A DNA stretch of 64,000 nt from an uncultured Eubacterium sp. (GTDB lineage Bacteria; Bacillota; Clostridia; Oscillospirales; CAG-272), in NCBI GenBank assembly GCA_900544285.1, contig UQUT01000003.1, positions 1-64,000 of the forward strand, given 5' to 3'. Under the pieces are notes generated by a model, which worked only from the letters and a program-made list of their open reading frames with translations, ran no database searches and was not told the origin of the DNA. Shown here piece after piece: positions 45,031 through 52,993 of this stretch. The position numbers were made by a program, and so were the translations under genes. How positions within the stretch are numbered: the stretch's first letter is position 1; each line of letters begins with the position of its first letter.

Positions 45031-45405
45031 ATGGCATCTGAAAAGATCACAGCAATTCTCGATGAGATAAAATCACTTACAATCCTCGAAGTAGCAGACC
45101 TCGTTAAGGCTCTCGAAGAGGAATTCGGCGTTTCCGCAGCTCCTGTTGCAGCAGTTGCAGTTGGCGGCGCAGCAGCTCCCGCAGCTGAAGAAAAAACAGA
45201 ATTCGACGTAGTTCTCGCTTCCTTCGGCGACAAGAAGCTCGACGTTATCAAGGCAGTCCGTGAGATCACAGGTCTCGGACTTAAGGAAGCTAAGGAACTC
45301 GTTGAGGGCGCTCCCAAGACAGTTAAAGAAGCAGTTGCTAAAGACGAAGCTGAGAAGATCAAAGAAGCTCTCACGGCTGTCGGCGCAACAGTTGAAATCA
45401 AATAA
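45031..45405 (+). CDS. rplL: 50S ribosomal protein L7/L12
   Basis: 124 residues. N-terminal dimer domain EKITAILDEIKSL, an Ala-rich hinge, then C-terminal EKTEFDVVLASFG and GLGLKEAKELVEGAPK, which bind the translation factors. Multiple copies form the stalk on L10. A strong terminator follows; the usual rpoB-rpoC do not. The codon choice is that of a highly expressed gene. Confidence 0.97.
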   Translation: MASEKITAILDEIKSLTILEVADLVKALEEEFGVSAAPVAAVAVGGAAAPAAEEKTEFDVVLASFGDKKLDVIKAVREITGLGLKEAKELVEGAPKTVKEAVAKDEAEKIKEALTAVGATVEIK

Positions 45406-45435
45406 TCGAAGATTATCTGAATTTTTCAAAAGCAA

Positions 45436-45478
45436 ACGGAAACGGCTACTTTTTAGCCGTTTCCGTGAACTTTTTTCG
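45436..45478 (+). terminator. Terminator of rplJ-rplL
   Basis: ACGGAAACGGCTA/TAGCCGTTTCCGT, 13-bp stem, then a U-rich tail (GAACTTTTTTC). Confidence 0.93.
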
Positions 45479-45487
45479 ATTTTTATA

Positions 45488-45516
45488 TTGACTTCATCTG
45501 TTTTTTGTGATATAAT
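45488..45516 (+). promoter_or_regulatory. Promoter of tRNA-Pro
   Basis: TTGACT (45488-45493), 17 bp, TATAAT (45511-45516). Confidence 0.85.
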
Positions 45517-45548
45517 TCGCTTTGCGCGACAGAGAAATTGAATTGTAT

Positions 45549-45624
45549 CTGGGTGTGGCGCAGTTGGGAGCGCGCTACCTTGGGGTGGTAGAGGCCGCAA
45601 GTTCAAGTCTTGTCACTCAGACCA
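45549..45624 (+). tRNA. tRNA-Pro (anticodon GGG), integration site
   Basis: Acceptor CTGGGTG pairs with CACTCAG (one G-U); anticodon arm CTACC-TTGGGGT-GGTAG gives GGG; TTCAAGTC T-loop; ACCA end encoded. The gene is intact. Everything to its right up to the window edge looks like an integrated element, and its 3' end is the likely attachment site, as for many tyrosine integrases. Confidence 0.95.
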
Positions 45625-45665
45625 AATAAAGCCGAAAACGATTCGTTTTCGGCTTTATTTTTTGC
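45624..45665 (+). terminator. Terminator of tRNA-Pro
   Basis: AAATAAAGCCGAAAACG-ATT-CGTTTTCGGCTTTATTT plus U-tract: 17 base pairs. Confidence 0.93.
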
Positions 45666-45728
45666 ATTTTCGGGGCAAAATCGCGTGTTTTCCCACCACT
45701 TTCATACCACCTGAAATTCCGAAATTTT

Positions 45729-45750
45729 TTTGACCACATGTTTGACCACA
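45729..45750 (+). repeat. Putative integrase arm-type sites, left
   Basis: Two direct copies of TTTGACCACA (45729-45738 and 45741-45750), 12 bp apart. Weaker related strings (ATACCACC near 45706, CCCACCAC near 45692) precede them. The same heptamer GACCACA recurs at the far right of the island. Confidence 0.55.
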
Positions 45751-45853
45751 GTTGGAGCTGGTGCGATTCGTTTGGTTGCTTCTGCTCCGGTACGCTCTGC
45801 TCACGAAAAACTTAATTCAAAAGGTTCCCGGAGGTGTTTCCCTCGAGAACCTT

Positions 45854-45870
45854 TTTCTTTGTTTCCTGCG
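45854..45870 (+). repeat. Island module-border motif, copy a
   Basis: TTTCTTTGTTTCCTGCG follows a hairpin built from AAAGGTTC.../...GAACCTTTTT (45819-45856). TATCAGATT follows. Related copies are at 51001, 55561, 57027 and 63745; see findings. Confidence 0.55.
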
Positions 45871-45955
45871 TATCAGATTTCAATTTGCATCTTTCGCAAG
45901 ATATCACTTGATGATGACATAGACTCAGTTTTTTTCAATCTTCGGAACACTCTTA

Positions 45956-45984
45956 TTGAACCGAACGCAAAAATATGGTATAAT
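45956..45984 (+). promoter_or_regulatory. Promoter of the DUF4238 gene
   Basis: TTGAAC (45956-45961), 17 bp, TATAAT (45979-45984). The rest of 45666-46041 holds the arm sites and a hairpin but no gene that I can support. Confidence 0.7.
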
Positions 45985-46041
45985 AAATTAACACAAGTTT
46001 TGATTCTGCATTCAATTTGAATAACCACTTGGAGAATAAAT

Positions 46042-47187
46042 ATGGCCTATAAAAATAATCACTTTGTTCCGCAATTGATCTTACGGCGATTCGGTGAAGA
46101 AATATCCACCTACAATATCAGAACCGGCGAATATCGTCAAGGGCAACAAACTGCAGAGGTCTTTTCAAAGTATGAATTTTATCCCTTAGAACTCGAGATG
46201 GAGTTTGGGCAACTCGAAGGACGCTTTGCCAATATTTTGAACCAAAAGATTTTGAAAACAGAAAACCATGGCGAGGTGGAACTTACCAGAAAAGAATTGA
46301 ATATCGTAAAAAAATTTTTATTGTTAGAGCAAATGCGTGTCTTTGTGGAAGAAGAAACATGCTCAAATATGTCAAAGATAATCTCTGATATGCATAAAAA
46401 AACGGGTATCTTTAACTATCCATTTGAAGAAAAGGTTATCAGAAACGAAACCATACACGACCGTTGGTTGAGAAACATCAAAGTGATTATCGAATGCAAA
46501 GACTTGACAAAAATACAGGATCATGAACTCTGTACATATGAAGCTTACAGATGGGCTCAAATATACAATTGGGGATACTTAGCAATTTGGGATTCCAGTT
46601 ATATTGGAACAAGTTTTATTATCACAGACATAGGCATGACATCAGAACGTGAAGAAAGCGTTGCTCAAATCGGATTAGAAGTTGAGAAAAAACAATACTT
46701 AATGGAAGCGCTGAATAGAACCGATAACGCATTTTTTAAGCAAAAGTATGCAGAGCTTCTCTATCAGCAAACGAATTTTCACGAAAACTTTTATATGTTC
46801 TCTGTTTCCAAACACCGAATGTTGGTTGTAATAAACCCTTTCTTTAGGCTTTATTGCAAAAAAGAAAAATTTCCGCTTCCAACCATTTGGCCGTCAAAAA
46901 TTAAAGACCGCCGCCTGTTCGATAAAAATGATGCAGATAAGTTACTGAGTTTTCAAGGAAAACCTATTTTAAGCGATAATGACACTTTCCGTTATAAAGT
47001 TCAGTCCATGAAACACGAAGATGTTCTTTGGGTGAATATGCTTATGCTTGATCGCATTGATACTTTACTCGGTTTTACCTCCCTTGAGGATATTGCTGAA
47101 AGTGTTTGCGCATATGACAATTGGTACAAAGAACACCATCTGCCGTCACGAAAAGATTATACCCCTTTAATTAAATTGCTGAAATAA
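46042..47187 (+). CDS. DUF4238 domain-containing protein
   Basis: 381 residues, soluble. The opening NNHFVPQLILRRF is the DUF4238 signature (usually K.HYVPQ.YLK.F); the middle carries FIITDIGMTS, and FSVSKHRMLVVINPFFR is a later conserved block. The biochemical function of DUF4238 is unknown; members are common on mobile elements. Base composition is clearly more AT-rich than in the core chromosome, which supports recent transfer. It is alone, with its own promoter, between the tRNA and the integrases. Confidence 0.75.
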   Translation: MAYKNNHFVPQLILRRFGEEISTYNIRTGEYRQGQQTAEVFSKYEFYPLELEMEFGQLEGRFANILNQKILKTENHGEVELTRKELNIVKKFLLLEQMRVFVEEETCSNMSKIISDMHKKTGIFNYPFEEKVIRNETIHDRWLRNIKVIIECKDLTKIQDHELCTYEAYRWAQIYNWGYLAIWDSSYIGTSFIITDIGMTSEREESVAQIGLEVEKKQYLMEALNRTDNAFFKQKYAELLYQQTNFHENFYMFSVSKHRMLVVINPFFRLYCKKEKFPLPTIWPSKIKDRRLFDKNDADKLLSFQGKPILSDNDTFRYKVQSMKHEDVLWVNMLMLDRIDTLLGFTSLEDIAESVCAYDNWYKEHHLPSRKDYTPLIKLLK

Positions 47188-47280
47188 CAAGGCACATCAC
47201 ATTGAAGAAACTTGTTATTAAAGCCATCAATCAACAAATGCTATATTGCAACCGGCTCCGCTTTTTCGAAGCCGGTTTCT

Positions 47281-47703
47281 TTACCAAGGCGTATCAGTTT
47301 TGACCCTTTTTCTCCCCGTTGGCACCTCATAAGTCTCTTCCGTGCCATCGTATTTGCGCAGGATCTCAACCATTTCATCGGCAAATTCTCTGAGCACTTT
47401 CAGCTGTTCAATCACTACCCGGCGATACATAGGCACTTCTGTGATTGAAGGAATATGCGTAAACTGCGTGTCCAAAAATCGGGTAAATTCCTCGATCTCG
47501 CCTTGAAGCGTACCGGTCAACAGATTATATTCAAAAGGTGTGTCAGTTTTCAGAACTTTTTCTCCATCCTCGGTATCATAATACCCGTTTACAAAATAGT
47601 TGTCAATTTCTTGGTACATACCTGCATGGATGTGTCGGTCAAGCACAGTGTACAACCGTTCATATGCCATAATCGACGCTCCGTAAGATTCTTTTGTCTT
47701 CAT
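47281..47703 (-). CDS. Hypothetical protein downstream of the integrases
   Basis: 140 residues, mostly helical, rich in Tyr and Glu, no membrane helix and no motif that I recognise. ATG 47703 follows AAAGGAA and starts 3 bp after the stop of the second integrase, so it is probably coupled. Its position makes a role in recombination or its control possible, but this is only context. Confidence 0.65.
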   Translation of the reverse strand: MKTKESYGASIMAYERLYTVLDRHIHAGMYQEIDNYFVNGYYDTEDGEKVLKTDTPFEYNLLTGTLQGEIEEFTRFLDTQFTHIPSITEVPMYRRVVIEQLKVLREFADEMVEILRKYDGTEETYEVPTGRKRVKTDTPW

Positions 47704-47706
47704 TTT

Positions 47707-49128
47707 TCAGTTCCTTTCATTTTGTTTCTTAAACTCCCGTATCATCTCCCCCAGCTTCCTCTCGCACTCCTCCTCGCTCTTTGCGTAGACGATATGCTGT
47801 TCCCGCTTGCCGTCTTTGCCGCGAGGCGTATATTTGCCCTGCCATGTGTTTTTACTGATCTTTGAGATACAGCCCGTGCCGGGCTTGCGCTTCTTGCTCT
47901 TTTTGGCGGTGAATTCAGCGTGTTTCGTTTCCTGCTCGGGTGTTTGCCCGTCTTCGTGGTTATCGTCACACACGGGCAAATCTGCGGGCTTTGGCGTACC
48001 GAAGGCATCATCCATTTTCTTTGCGGCGTTGCGCTCCATCTCTCCGGTCACATGAGAATATACGCTGATGGTCGTCTCCGCCGAAGAATGACCGAGGACG
48101 GCGGACAGCGTTTTGATGTCCAGCCCGTTTTCCAGTGCCATGGTTGAGAAGATATGCCGCAGACCGTGGAACGGAATATGATTGCATTCGGCGCGCTCCA
48201 GCATATCCGACAGCCGACTGCGACAACTCGTCGGACTGCGCGGATGCGTCGGATCGAGCGGTGACGGAAACACCCACTCGGAGCTGACCGTTTCCCGATA
48301 CTCTCCGAGAATATTCAGCACCGACTGCGGCAGATGTACCGACCGCACCGAGGATTTTGTTTTCGGCGTGCTGATGATATAGTCCGAGCCGAGTGTGGTA
48401 TATTCGCGTCTGATGCTCAACTCGCCTGTCGTAAAGTTGATGTCATCCCATTTCAGCCCGAGCAACTCGCCCCGCCGCATGCCCGTGGCAAGTCCGAGGA
48501 GGATAAGCTCATAGAAGCCTTCTTCCTTCGCCTGTATAAGCAACCGCGCGATTTCTTCGTGTGACAGCACCTCAATTTCTTTATTCTTCTTGGGCGGTAG
48601 CTTGCAACCGACCGCCTCATTGCGGTTGACCAGTCCCTCTTTCAAAGCCTGATCGAGCGCACATTTGATGCGGGTGTGCATCGAACGGATGACCGCGCCC
48701 GACAGTTTTTTATCGCCGATACCGTTGCGGTCGAGGTTGCCGCTTTTCATCTGTTCGGCATAAAATTTTTCAAGATCACTCTTTTTGAGCGCGGCAAGCG
48801 GAATTTTTCCGATGCCGGGGATGATATGCTTGTAGATATCGTTTTCGTATTTCAGGCGCGTGGTTGCGGCAATGCTCAACTCACTGAAGTTGCGATACCA
48901 GTAGTCGATATACTCACCGAACGGCATGTCTGCGGCGGTTTTCACGACCGGTTTCTGTACGGTTTCCTTGAGGGCTTTCAGCTTTTCTTCGACCTCGCGC
49001 TTGGTTTTCGCCAAGACATTTTTCGTAATCGGCAGATTCTTTTCATCATAACCGACCACACATCTGCCTTCCCATCTGCCGTCTTTGCGCTGACGGATCA
49101 GCCCTTGTCCGTTCTTTCGTCTGCCCAC
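47707..49128 (-). CDS. Tyrosine recombinase/integrase with C-terminal extension
   Basis: 473 residues. N-terminal AP2-like arm-binding domain (GQGLIRQRKDGRWEGRCVVG, about 7-55), SAM-like core-binding domain (about 68-180) and catalytic domain with GMRRGE (Arg), a Lys in the beta-hairpin (TPKTKSSVR), HGLRH (His, Arg), LGHSSAETT (His) and YSHV (Tyr nucleophile). After about residue 375 comes a charged linker, then 412-470 repeats the pattern of the N-terminal domain (GTGCISKISKNTWQGKYTPR), a second possible arm-binding unit. Start is GTG 49128 (AAAGGAG), inside the end of the first integrase (31-bp overlap). Confidence 0.92.
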   Translation of the reverse strand: MGRRKNGQGLIRQRKDGRWEGRCVVGYDEKNLPITKNVLAKTKREVEEKLKALKETVQKPVVKTAADMPFGEYIDYWYRNFSELSIAATTRLKYENDIYKHIIPGIGKIPLAALKKSDLEKFYAEQMKSGNLDRNGIGDKKLSGAVIRSMHTRIKCALDQALKEGLVNRNEAVGCKLPPKKNKEIEVLSHEEIARLLIQAKEEGFYELILLGLATGMRRGELLGLKWDDINFTTGELSIRREYTTLGSDYIISTPKTKSSVRSVHLPQSVLNILGEYRETVSSEWVFPSPLDPTHPRSPTSCRSRLSDMLERAECNHIPFHGLRHIFSTMALENGLDIKTLSAVLGHSSAETTISVYSHVTGEMERNAAKKMDDAFGTPKPADLPVCDDNHEDGQTPEQETKHAEFTAKKSKKRKPGTGCISKISKNTWQGKYTPRGKDGKREQHIVYAKSEEECERKLGEMIREFKKQNERN

Positions 49129-50288
49129 GGTTTCAGCTCCTTTCCGAGGATTTTTTCAAGTGCATTGCCCGTAACTTCGGAGGCACGCTTTTGCATTTCT
49201 TCCGTCACATGCGCATAACAGTCGAGCGTGAAACACGGTTTTGTGTGTCCGAGTTCCTTTGCCAGCGTCTTTTCATCCACGCCGACGGCAATCGAATGTG
49301 TGGCGTAGGTATGACGCAGACCGTGAAACGGAATGTCGGGAAGCCCCGCTTTCTTGATGATTCGCTTGAAGGTACCGTATGCCGTGTTGGGGTTGATCGG
49401 TTTTTCCGCGTCGCGCAGGCTCGGAAAAATCCATTCGGAGCCGATGGCTTTCTTTCGCTCCTTTAGCATGCGGACAACACTTTCGGGCAGGACAATCGTG
49501 CGGATACCGGTGTCGGTTTTCGGATCGCTGACCGTGATTCCGCCCCTGACCGGAATGACCTGCCGTGCCACGCTGAGCTTGTCTTCCGCTTCATTGAAGT
49601 CCTCCCAGCGCAGTCCGCAGATCTCGCCTTTGCGCAGTCCCGTCATACATTCGAGGTAGAAGAAGTCCCGCCACCATGGTTCGTCCTCAATGATTTTCAG
49701 AAACTTTTTGAGCTGTTCCTCGTTGTAGACTTTGCGTTCCGCGCTGTTCAGTTTGGGAATTGTTGTGCCGTCGGTCGGATTTTTGACGATGATATGCTGC
49801 TCCACTGCCATCTCAAAGCACTTGTGCATCATCATATGCACTGCTCTGACCGTACTGCCCGAGAGCGCTTTTCCTTTGGTTTTGCTCTCGGTGACGCGCC
49901 CTTCTTTGAGCAGTTTTACATAGAGCTGTTGCATATCCCGCGTGAGGATCGCCGAGATTTTCTTGTCGCCGAGATACGGACGGACGTAGGCATCCGCATA
50001 GAAAATGTACTTGTTCAGCGTCTGCGGGCGCACCACATCCTTCTGATAGCAGAGCCAGCGGTCGAGCCATTCGTTCAGGTTCACGAGGCAGTCCTCGTTC
50101 AGTTCCACCCCGCGGTAGGTCTCAAGGAGCTTATAAAATTTCGTCATCGCCTCGCTCTGCGTCTTGCCAAAGACCGATTTGTATATCGGCTTGCCGTTCT
50201 CTTTGTGCCCGACGATGATACGTGCTTCCCATCTTCCGTCCGATCTTTTTCTGACCATCCCGTCCCCGTTCGGACGTCGTTTACTCAT
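49098..50288 (-). CDS. Tyrosine recombinase/integrase
   Basis: 396 residues. AP2-like N-terminal domain (NGDGMVRKRSDGRWEARIIV), core-binding domain (about 70-180) and catalytic domain with TGLRKGE (Arg), DPKTDTGIR (Lys), HGLRHTYAT (His/Arg), LGHTKP (His) and CYAHV (Tyr). All catalytic residues are present. ATG 50288 after AAGGTG is preferred over GTG 50297. The domain plan matches Tn916-type and phage integrases. It runs into the second integrase with a 31-bp overlap; two overlapping complete integrases are unusual. Confidence 0.94.
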   Translation of the reverse strand: MSKRRPNGDGMVRKRSDGRWEARIIVGHKENGKPIYKSVFGKTQSEAMTKFYKLLETYRGVELNEDCLVNLNEWLDRWLCYQKDVVRPQTLNKYIFYADAYVRPYLGDKKISAILTRDMQQLYVKLLKEGRVTESKTKGKALSGSTVRAVHMMMHKCFEMAVEQHIIVKNPTDGTTIPKLNSAERKVYNEEQLKKFLKIIEDEPWWRDFFYLECMTGLRKGEICGLRWEDFNEAEDKLSVARQVIPVRGGITVSDPKTDTGIRTIVLPESVVRMLKERKKAIGSEWIFPSLRDAEKPINPNTAYGTFKRIIKKAGLPDIPFHGLRHTYATHSIAVGVDEKTLAKELGHTKPCFTLDCYAHVTEEMQKRASEVTGNALEKILGKELKPWADERTDKG

Positions 50289-50508
50289 GTTTTTCACCTT
50301 CTTTCACGCACAACAATATCACAAAGCTTTTTATATATCCAGCGGAAATCGAAAGAGTTATCGGAAAGTTATCAATTCGCCCACGTTCGTAGAAAATTTC
50401 TACTATTAGTTGAGCGTGGTCTATGTTGCGGTTATTGATTTTTCCCGCCTGATACCTTATAATTTACTCAGACGCGTCGGAATTAAAATTAAAACGGAGG
50501 GTAACACG

Positions 50509-50889
50509 ATGGAACTTATGATTGGCGAAAAATTAAAAAAACTACGCCGCAACAGAGACCTTACGCAGGAAGAAGTTGCAACCCATCTCGGAATTTCATA
50601 TCAGGCAATCAGCAAATGGGAGCGCGGAGACGGTTATCCCGATATCACAATGCTGCCTGCTCTTGCAAATTATTTTGCGGTATCTGTCGACGAGCTGATA
50701 GGTATGGAAGAGATAACTTCCGCAAGCAAGCTTGATGAAATTAATCAAAAATGGGCTGAAAACAGGTCAAATGGAAAACACAAAGAAAATGTTGAGCTTA
50801 TGCGTGATGCTTTGAAAATATATCCTAATAATGCGCTTCTGCTCATGCAACTGTCTACTTCACTCGAAAAGTGCAAAATACAAAGATAA
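50509..50889 (+). pseudogene. XRE family regulator, probably truncated
   Basis: 126 residues from ATG 50509 (CGGAGG). The HTH is intact (GEKLKKLRRNRDLTQEEVATHLG, of which DLTQEEVA and SYQAISKWERG are diagnostic). In the common long form a helical repeat domain follows; here it stops after LMQLSTSLEKCKIQR. In a +1 frame the sequence continues as KYKDKIPKILDILFEG up to about 50980, which suggests a frameshifted or deleted remnant. It points away from the integrases and may still act as a short repressor. Confidence 0.6.
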
Positions 50890-50981
50890 AATACCAAAGA
50901 TATTGGACATACTTTTCGAGGGAAAAGAAAGCGATTTTATTGTCGGAATCAGAAAGAAAGCAAGCAGATGATACTGTTATT

Positions 50982-51006
50982 GCCCCGCTTCGGCGGGGCT
51001 TTTCTT
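50982..51006 (+). terminator. Intrinsic terminator
   Basis: GCCCCGC-TTCG-GCGGGGC followed by TTTTCTTTG, after the XRE fragment. Confidence 0.88.
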
Positions 51007-51017
51007 TGTTTCCTGCA
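51001..51017 (+). repeat. Island module-border motif, copy b
   Basis: TTTCTTTGTTTCCTGCA directly after the terminator stem; ATCAAAAAATTTGC follows, shared in part with copy a. Confidence 0.55.
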
Positions 51018-51040
51018 TCAAAAAATTTGCGATCCCGAAT

Positions 51041-51439
51041 TTATTTCTGCCATTCGATTGCGTTATCCAGAGAAACGCTTCCGTTGATTCTCCGCACTTC
51101 TTCGATGCAGGCGTGACGAAGTTTGCCGAGGTCTTCACCTTCAATGTCATTTGTCGCCGCAATCACATTGAGCAACATTGAAATTTCAACCGACAGCTTG
51201 AAGAGCGCACTGCTGCGCGCGTGCTCACACTTGTCAAGCACTCTCCGCAAAGTATCCACCGCTTCGGAAGAAATCAGCTCGGGTGCTCTGCGATTACAGA
51301 GATACGCATTATAAAAATCAACCGCCTTTTCGATATATTCGCTGACACTTTTGCACCCGTTCGACTTGCTGAGTGCCTTTGCCGTGTCCAATGTTTCCTC
51401 ACTGATATGCAGAGAAAAACGAGTTTGCCTGTTCTCCAT
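51041..51439 (-). CDS. Ribbon-helix-helix/MobC-like small protein
   Basis: 132 residues from ATG 51439, which follows AAAAGGAGG; the frame is open for 89 codons further upstream, without support. RQTRFSLHISEETLDTAKAL and GCKSVSEYIEKAVDFYNAYL make a ribbon-helix-helix module, followed by a helical C-terminal part. Such proteins accompany replication initiators on plasmids and integrative elements as accessory relaxosome or copy-control factors. It is downstream of the Rep-like gene, separated by a hairpin at 51465-51508. Confidence 0.75.
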   Translation of the reverse strand: MENRQTRFSLHISEETLDTAKALSKSNGCKSVSEYIEKAVDFYNAYLCNRRAPELISSEAVDTLRRVLDKCEHARSSALFKLSVEISMLLNVIAATNDIEGEDLGKLRHACIEEVRRINGSVSLDNAIEWQK

Positions 51440-51464
51440 AAAAGCCTCCTTTTTTGCCTCAGAC

Positions 51465-51508
51465 GCCTGCAAAAAGCCCGCAAACACCGGCTTTTTCGCA
51501 TTGCAGGC
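51465..51508 (-). terminator. Hairpin between the Rep-like and RHH genes
   Basis: GCCTGC-AAAAAGCC ... GGCTTTTT-...-GCAGGC: an inner 8-bp stem with A/T flanks and an outer GCCTGC/GCAGGC arm. It can work as a terminator on either strand. The rest of 51440-51702 shows nothing else. Confidence 0.7.
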
Positions 51509-51702
51509 GCCTGAATTTGTGTTCATGCGATTTTTGACACACACTTGCGCATGGTTTTCTTCCCGGCGAAACCCGCGAAAAAGCGAGCAAATGCGGTCAA
51601 AACACGCGAAAAACGGAGGGCTCTGCCCGCCGATGTGATTCGGGCGAGCGTTTTTGACGCACGCCCTTTCTCCTGCTTGAAAATCGACCCTCGCATAAAT
51701 CT

Positions 51703-52656
51703 TCACATTTGCCCGTTTTCCGCGTGATTTTCGGCATGAACGTTGTTTCCCATATGTCGCTCATATTTTGCAATCCGCTCCCGCATTTCCGCCTCCCGCC
51801 TCAGCTTGTCAAGCTCCTTTTCGTCATACGCTTTCTTGATGGGAGCGATAGGCGTGATGTGATATTTCAGCGTGCCGTTGTGAACCTCACCGCTCTTTGT
51901 CCTTATCAAAGTTTGCTCGGTTTCGACCAGCCCGCGTTTTTCAAGTGAGCGAAGATATTTCATCACCGTGTTCTTTGACATTCCGATCCGCTCCCCGATC
52001 TCACGGAAGGACGGATAGCAGGTGTGTGTCCTGCGGTCTTCATAATAAAGCAGACAGGCGTATAGCAGAATTTCACCGCCCGAGAGATCCATATACAGCA
52101 CGCTGTTCGGCACCATGAAGTAGTTACCCTCCGCATAAGATTTGCGGGCAGTGCCGTGCGTGACGATGCGGGCGAAATCGTATTGCGTTTTTTCTTTGAG
52201 AGAAAGATTCACCTTGATGCGTTGCGAGATGTGTCTGCCTTTTTCCGTGATCACTACTTCGGAAAGAAAACCCGCCACAGCCAAAGACAAATATCCGCGA
52301 CTGAGAATTCCTTTCCTGATTTCATGTTGGAGATCCTCATCAAATTTTGCAAACATAAAAATCGCACACCCGAGCCATAGCGAATATGCCGTTCCGGAAT
52401 TAAAATCAACCGTTTTCAACGCAAGCCTGATATGTGCGGGCTTCATGAGGTCGAGTATCACTTTTCGGATATCCTCGGTTGCAAAGCCGACTCCGTAGCA
52501 AGCGATTTCTTCGATATTCCACAGCCGATGCAGAGCATTTATCACGCGGTGCTTTTCCCATCGGTCGAGTTTTAACCCCGAGCCGTCGGTTGAAAAATAG
52601 TATCGGTCAAGCTCCGCCGAAAGCCTTGCGTCAAGCTCGGGACAGATACCGCTCAT
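51703..52656 (-). CDS. Replication-initiator-like HTH protein
   Basis: 317 residues. The C-terminal half carries a MarR/HTH_36-like winged helix (LYYEDRRTHTCYPSFREIGERIG, where YPSFREIGERIGMSKNTV is the recognition region; RSLEKRGLVE follows) preceded by ILLYACLLY. This arrangement is that of plasmid or ICE replication-initiation and DnaD-like proteins. The N-terminal half is unassigned. A Lys/Arg/Glu-rich coiled stretch ends the protein. The ATG overlaps the stop of the Xis-like gene (ATGA), so the two are coupled. Origin function is inference. Confidence 0.72.
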   Translation of the reverse strand: MSGICPELDARLSAELDRYYFSTDGSGLKLDRWEKHRVINALHRLWNIEEIACYGVGFATEDIRKVILDLMKPAHIRLALKTVDFNSGTAYSLWLGCAIFMFAKFDEDLQHEIRKGILSRGYLSLAVAGFLSEVVITEKGRHISQRIKVNLSLKEKTQYDFARIVTHGTARKSYAEGNYFMVPNSVLYMDLSGGEILLYACLLYYEDRRTHTCYPSFREIGERIGMSKNTVMKYLRSLEKRGLVETEQTLIRTKSGEVHNGTLKYHITPIAPIKKAYDEKELDKLRREAEMRERIAKYERHMGNNVHAENHAENGQM

Positions 52657-52862
52657 TTACTCACCTCCGTTTTCATTTCTACCCACGCGATGAACTTTTC
52701 TTTCGGAACAATCAGACGATTCCCGACACGCAACGCGGGAAAGTCTTTTTCCTTCATCAGCTCGTATGCCGAGGACATGGCGATTCCCAACACATTCGCA
52801 ACCGTTTCCGCGTTGAGAAACAGCGGCAGCTCATCATAGGTCTTGTAGTTTGATTCTTTCAT
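52653..52862 (-). CDS. Excisionase-like MerR/HTH_17 protein
   Basis: 69 residues. LFLNAETVANVLGIAMSSAY is the helix-turn-helix, and FPALRVGNRLIVPKEKFIAW the wing; this is the HTH_17/excisionase family pattern. It may direct excision by one of the integrases or regulate the element. CGGAGG before ATG 52862; ATGA overlap with the Rep-like gene. Its leader contains the structured element at 52894-52990. Confidence 0.85.
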   Translation of the reverse strand: MKESNYKTYDELPLFLNAETVANVLGIAMSSAYELMKEKDFPALRVGNRLIVPKEKFIAWVEMKTEVSK

Positions 52863-52881
52863 ATGATACCTCCGTTATTTT

Positions 52882-52990
52882 TTGCAAAAAGAAAAAGTGA
52901 GCATCGGAAGAAAACAGAGTTGCACTCTGCAAAATCCTCTGATACTCACCCTTGGCTCCCGTTTTCACCGACGGGAGGATGGCTCACTTT
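52882..52990 (-). ncRNA. Structured leader/attenuator before the excisionase-like gene
   Basis: Read on the minus strand. Stem GTGAGTATC/GATGCTCAC (plus-strand 52941-52949 with 52897-52905) ends in a U-rich run (52882-52896), which is an intrinsic terminator. A competing outer stem pairs 52982-52990 with 52894-52902 (AAAGTGAGC/GCTCACTTT). Inside are hairpins CTCCCGT/ACGGGAG and CAGAGT-GCA-ACTCTG. Two exclusive folds that share the GCTCAC strand suggest an attenuator or riboswitch. It could alternatively be only the terminator of the operon above. Confidence 0.6.
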
Positions 52991-52993
52991 CAA

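Noticed and set aside
45730..46020. 96-codon frame after tRNA-Pro
   Set aside because: No ribosome-binding site or known motif; it runs over the arm-site repeats, a hairpin and the DUF4238 promoter.
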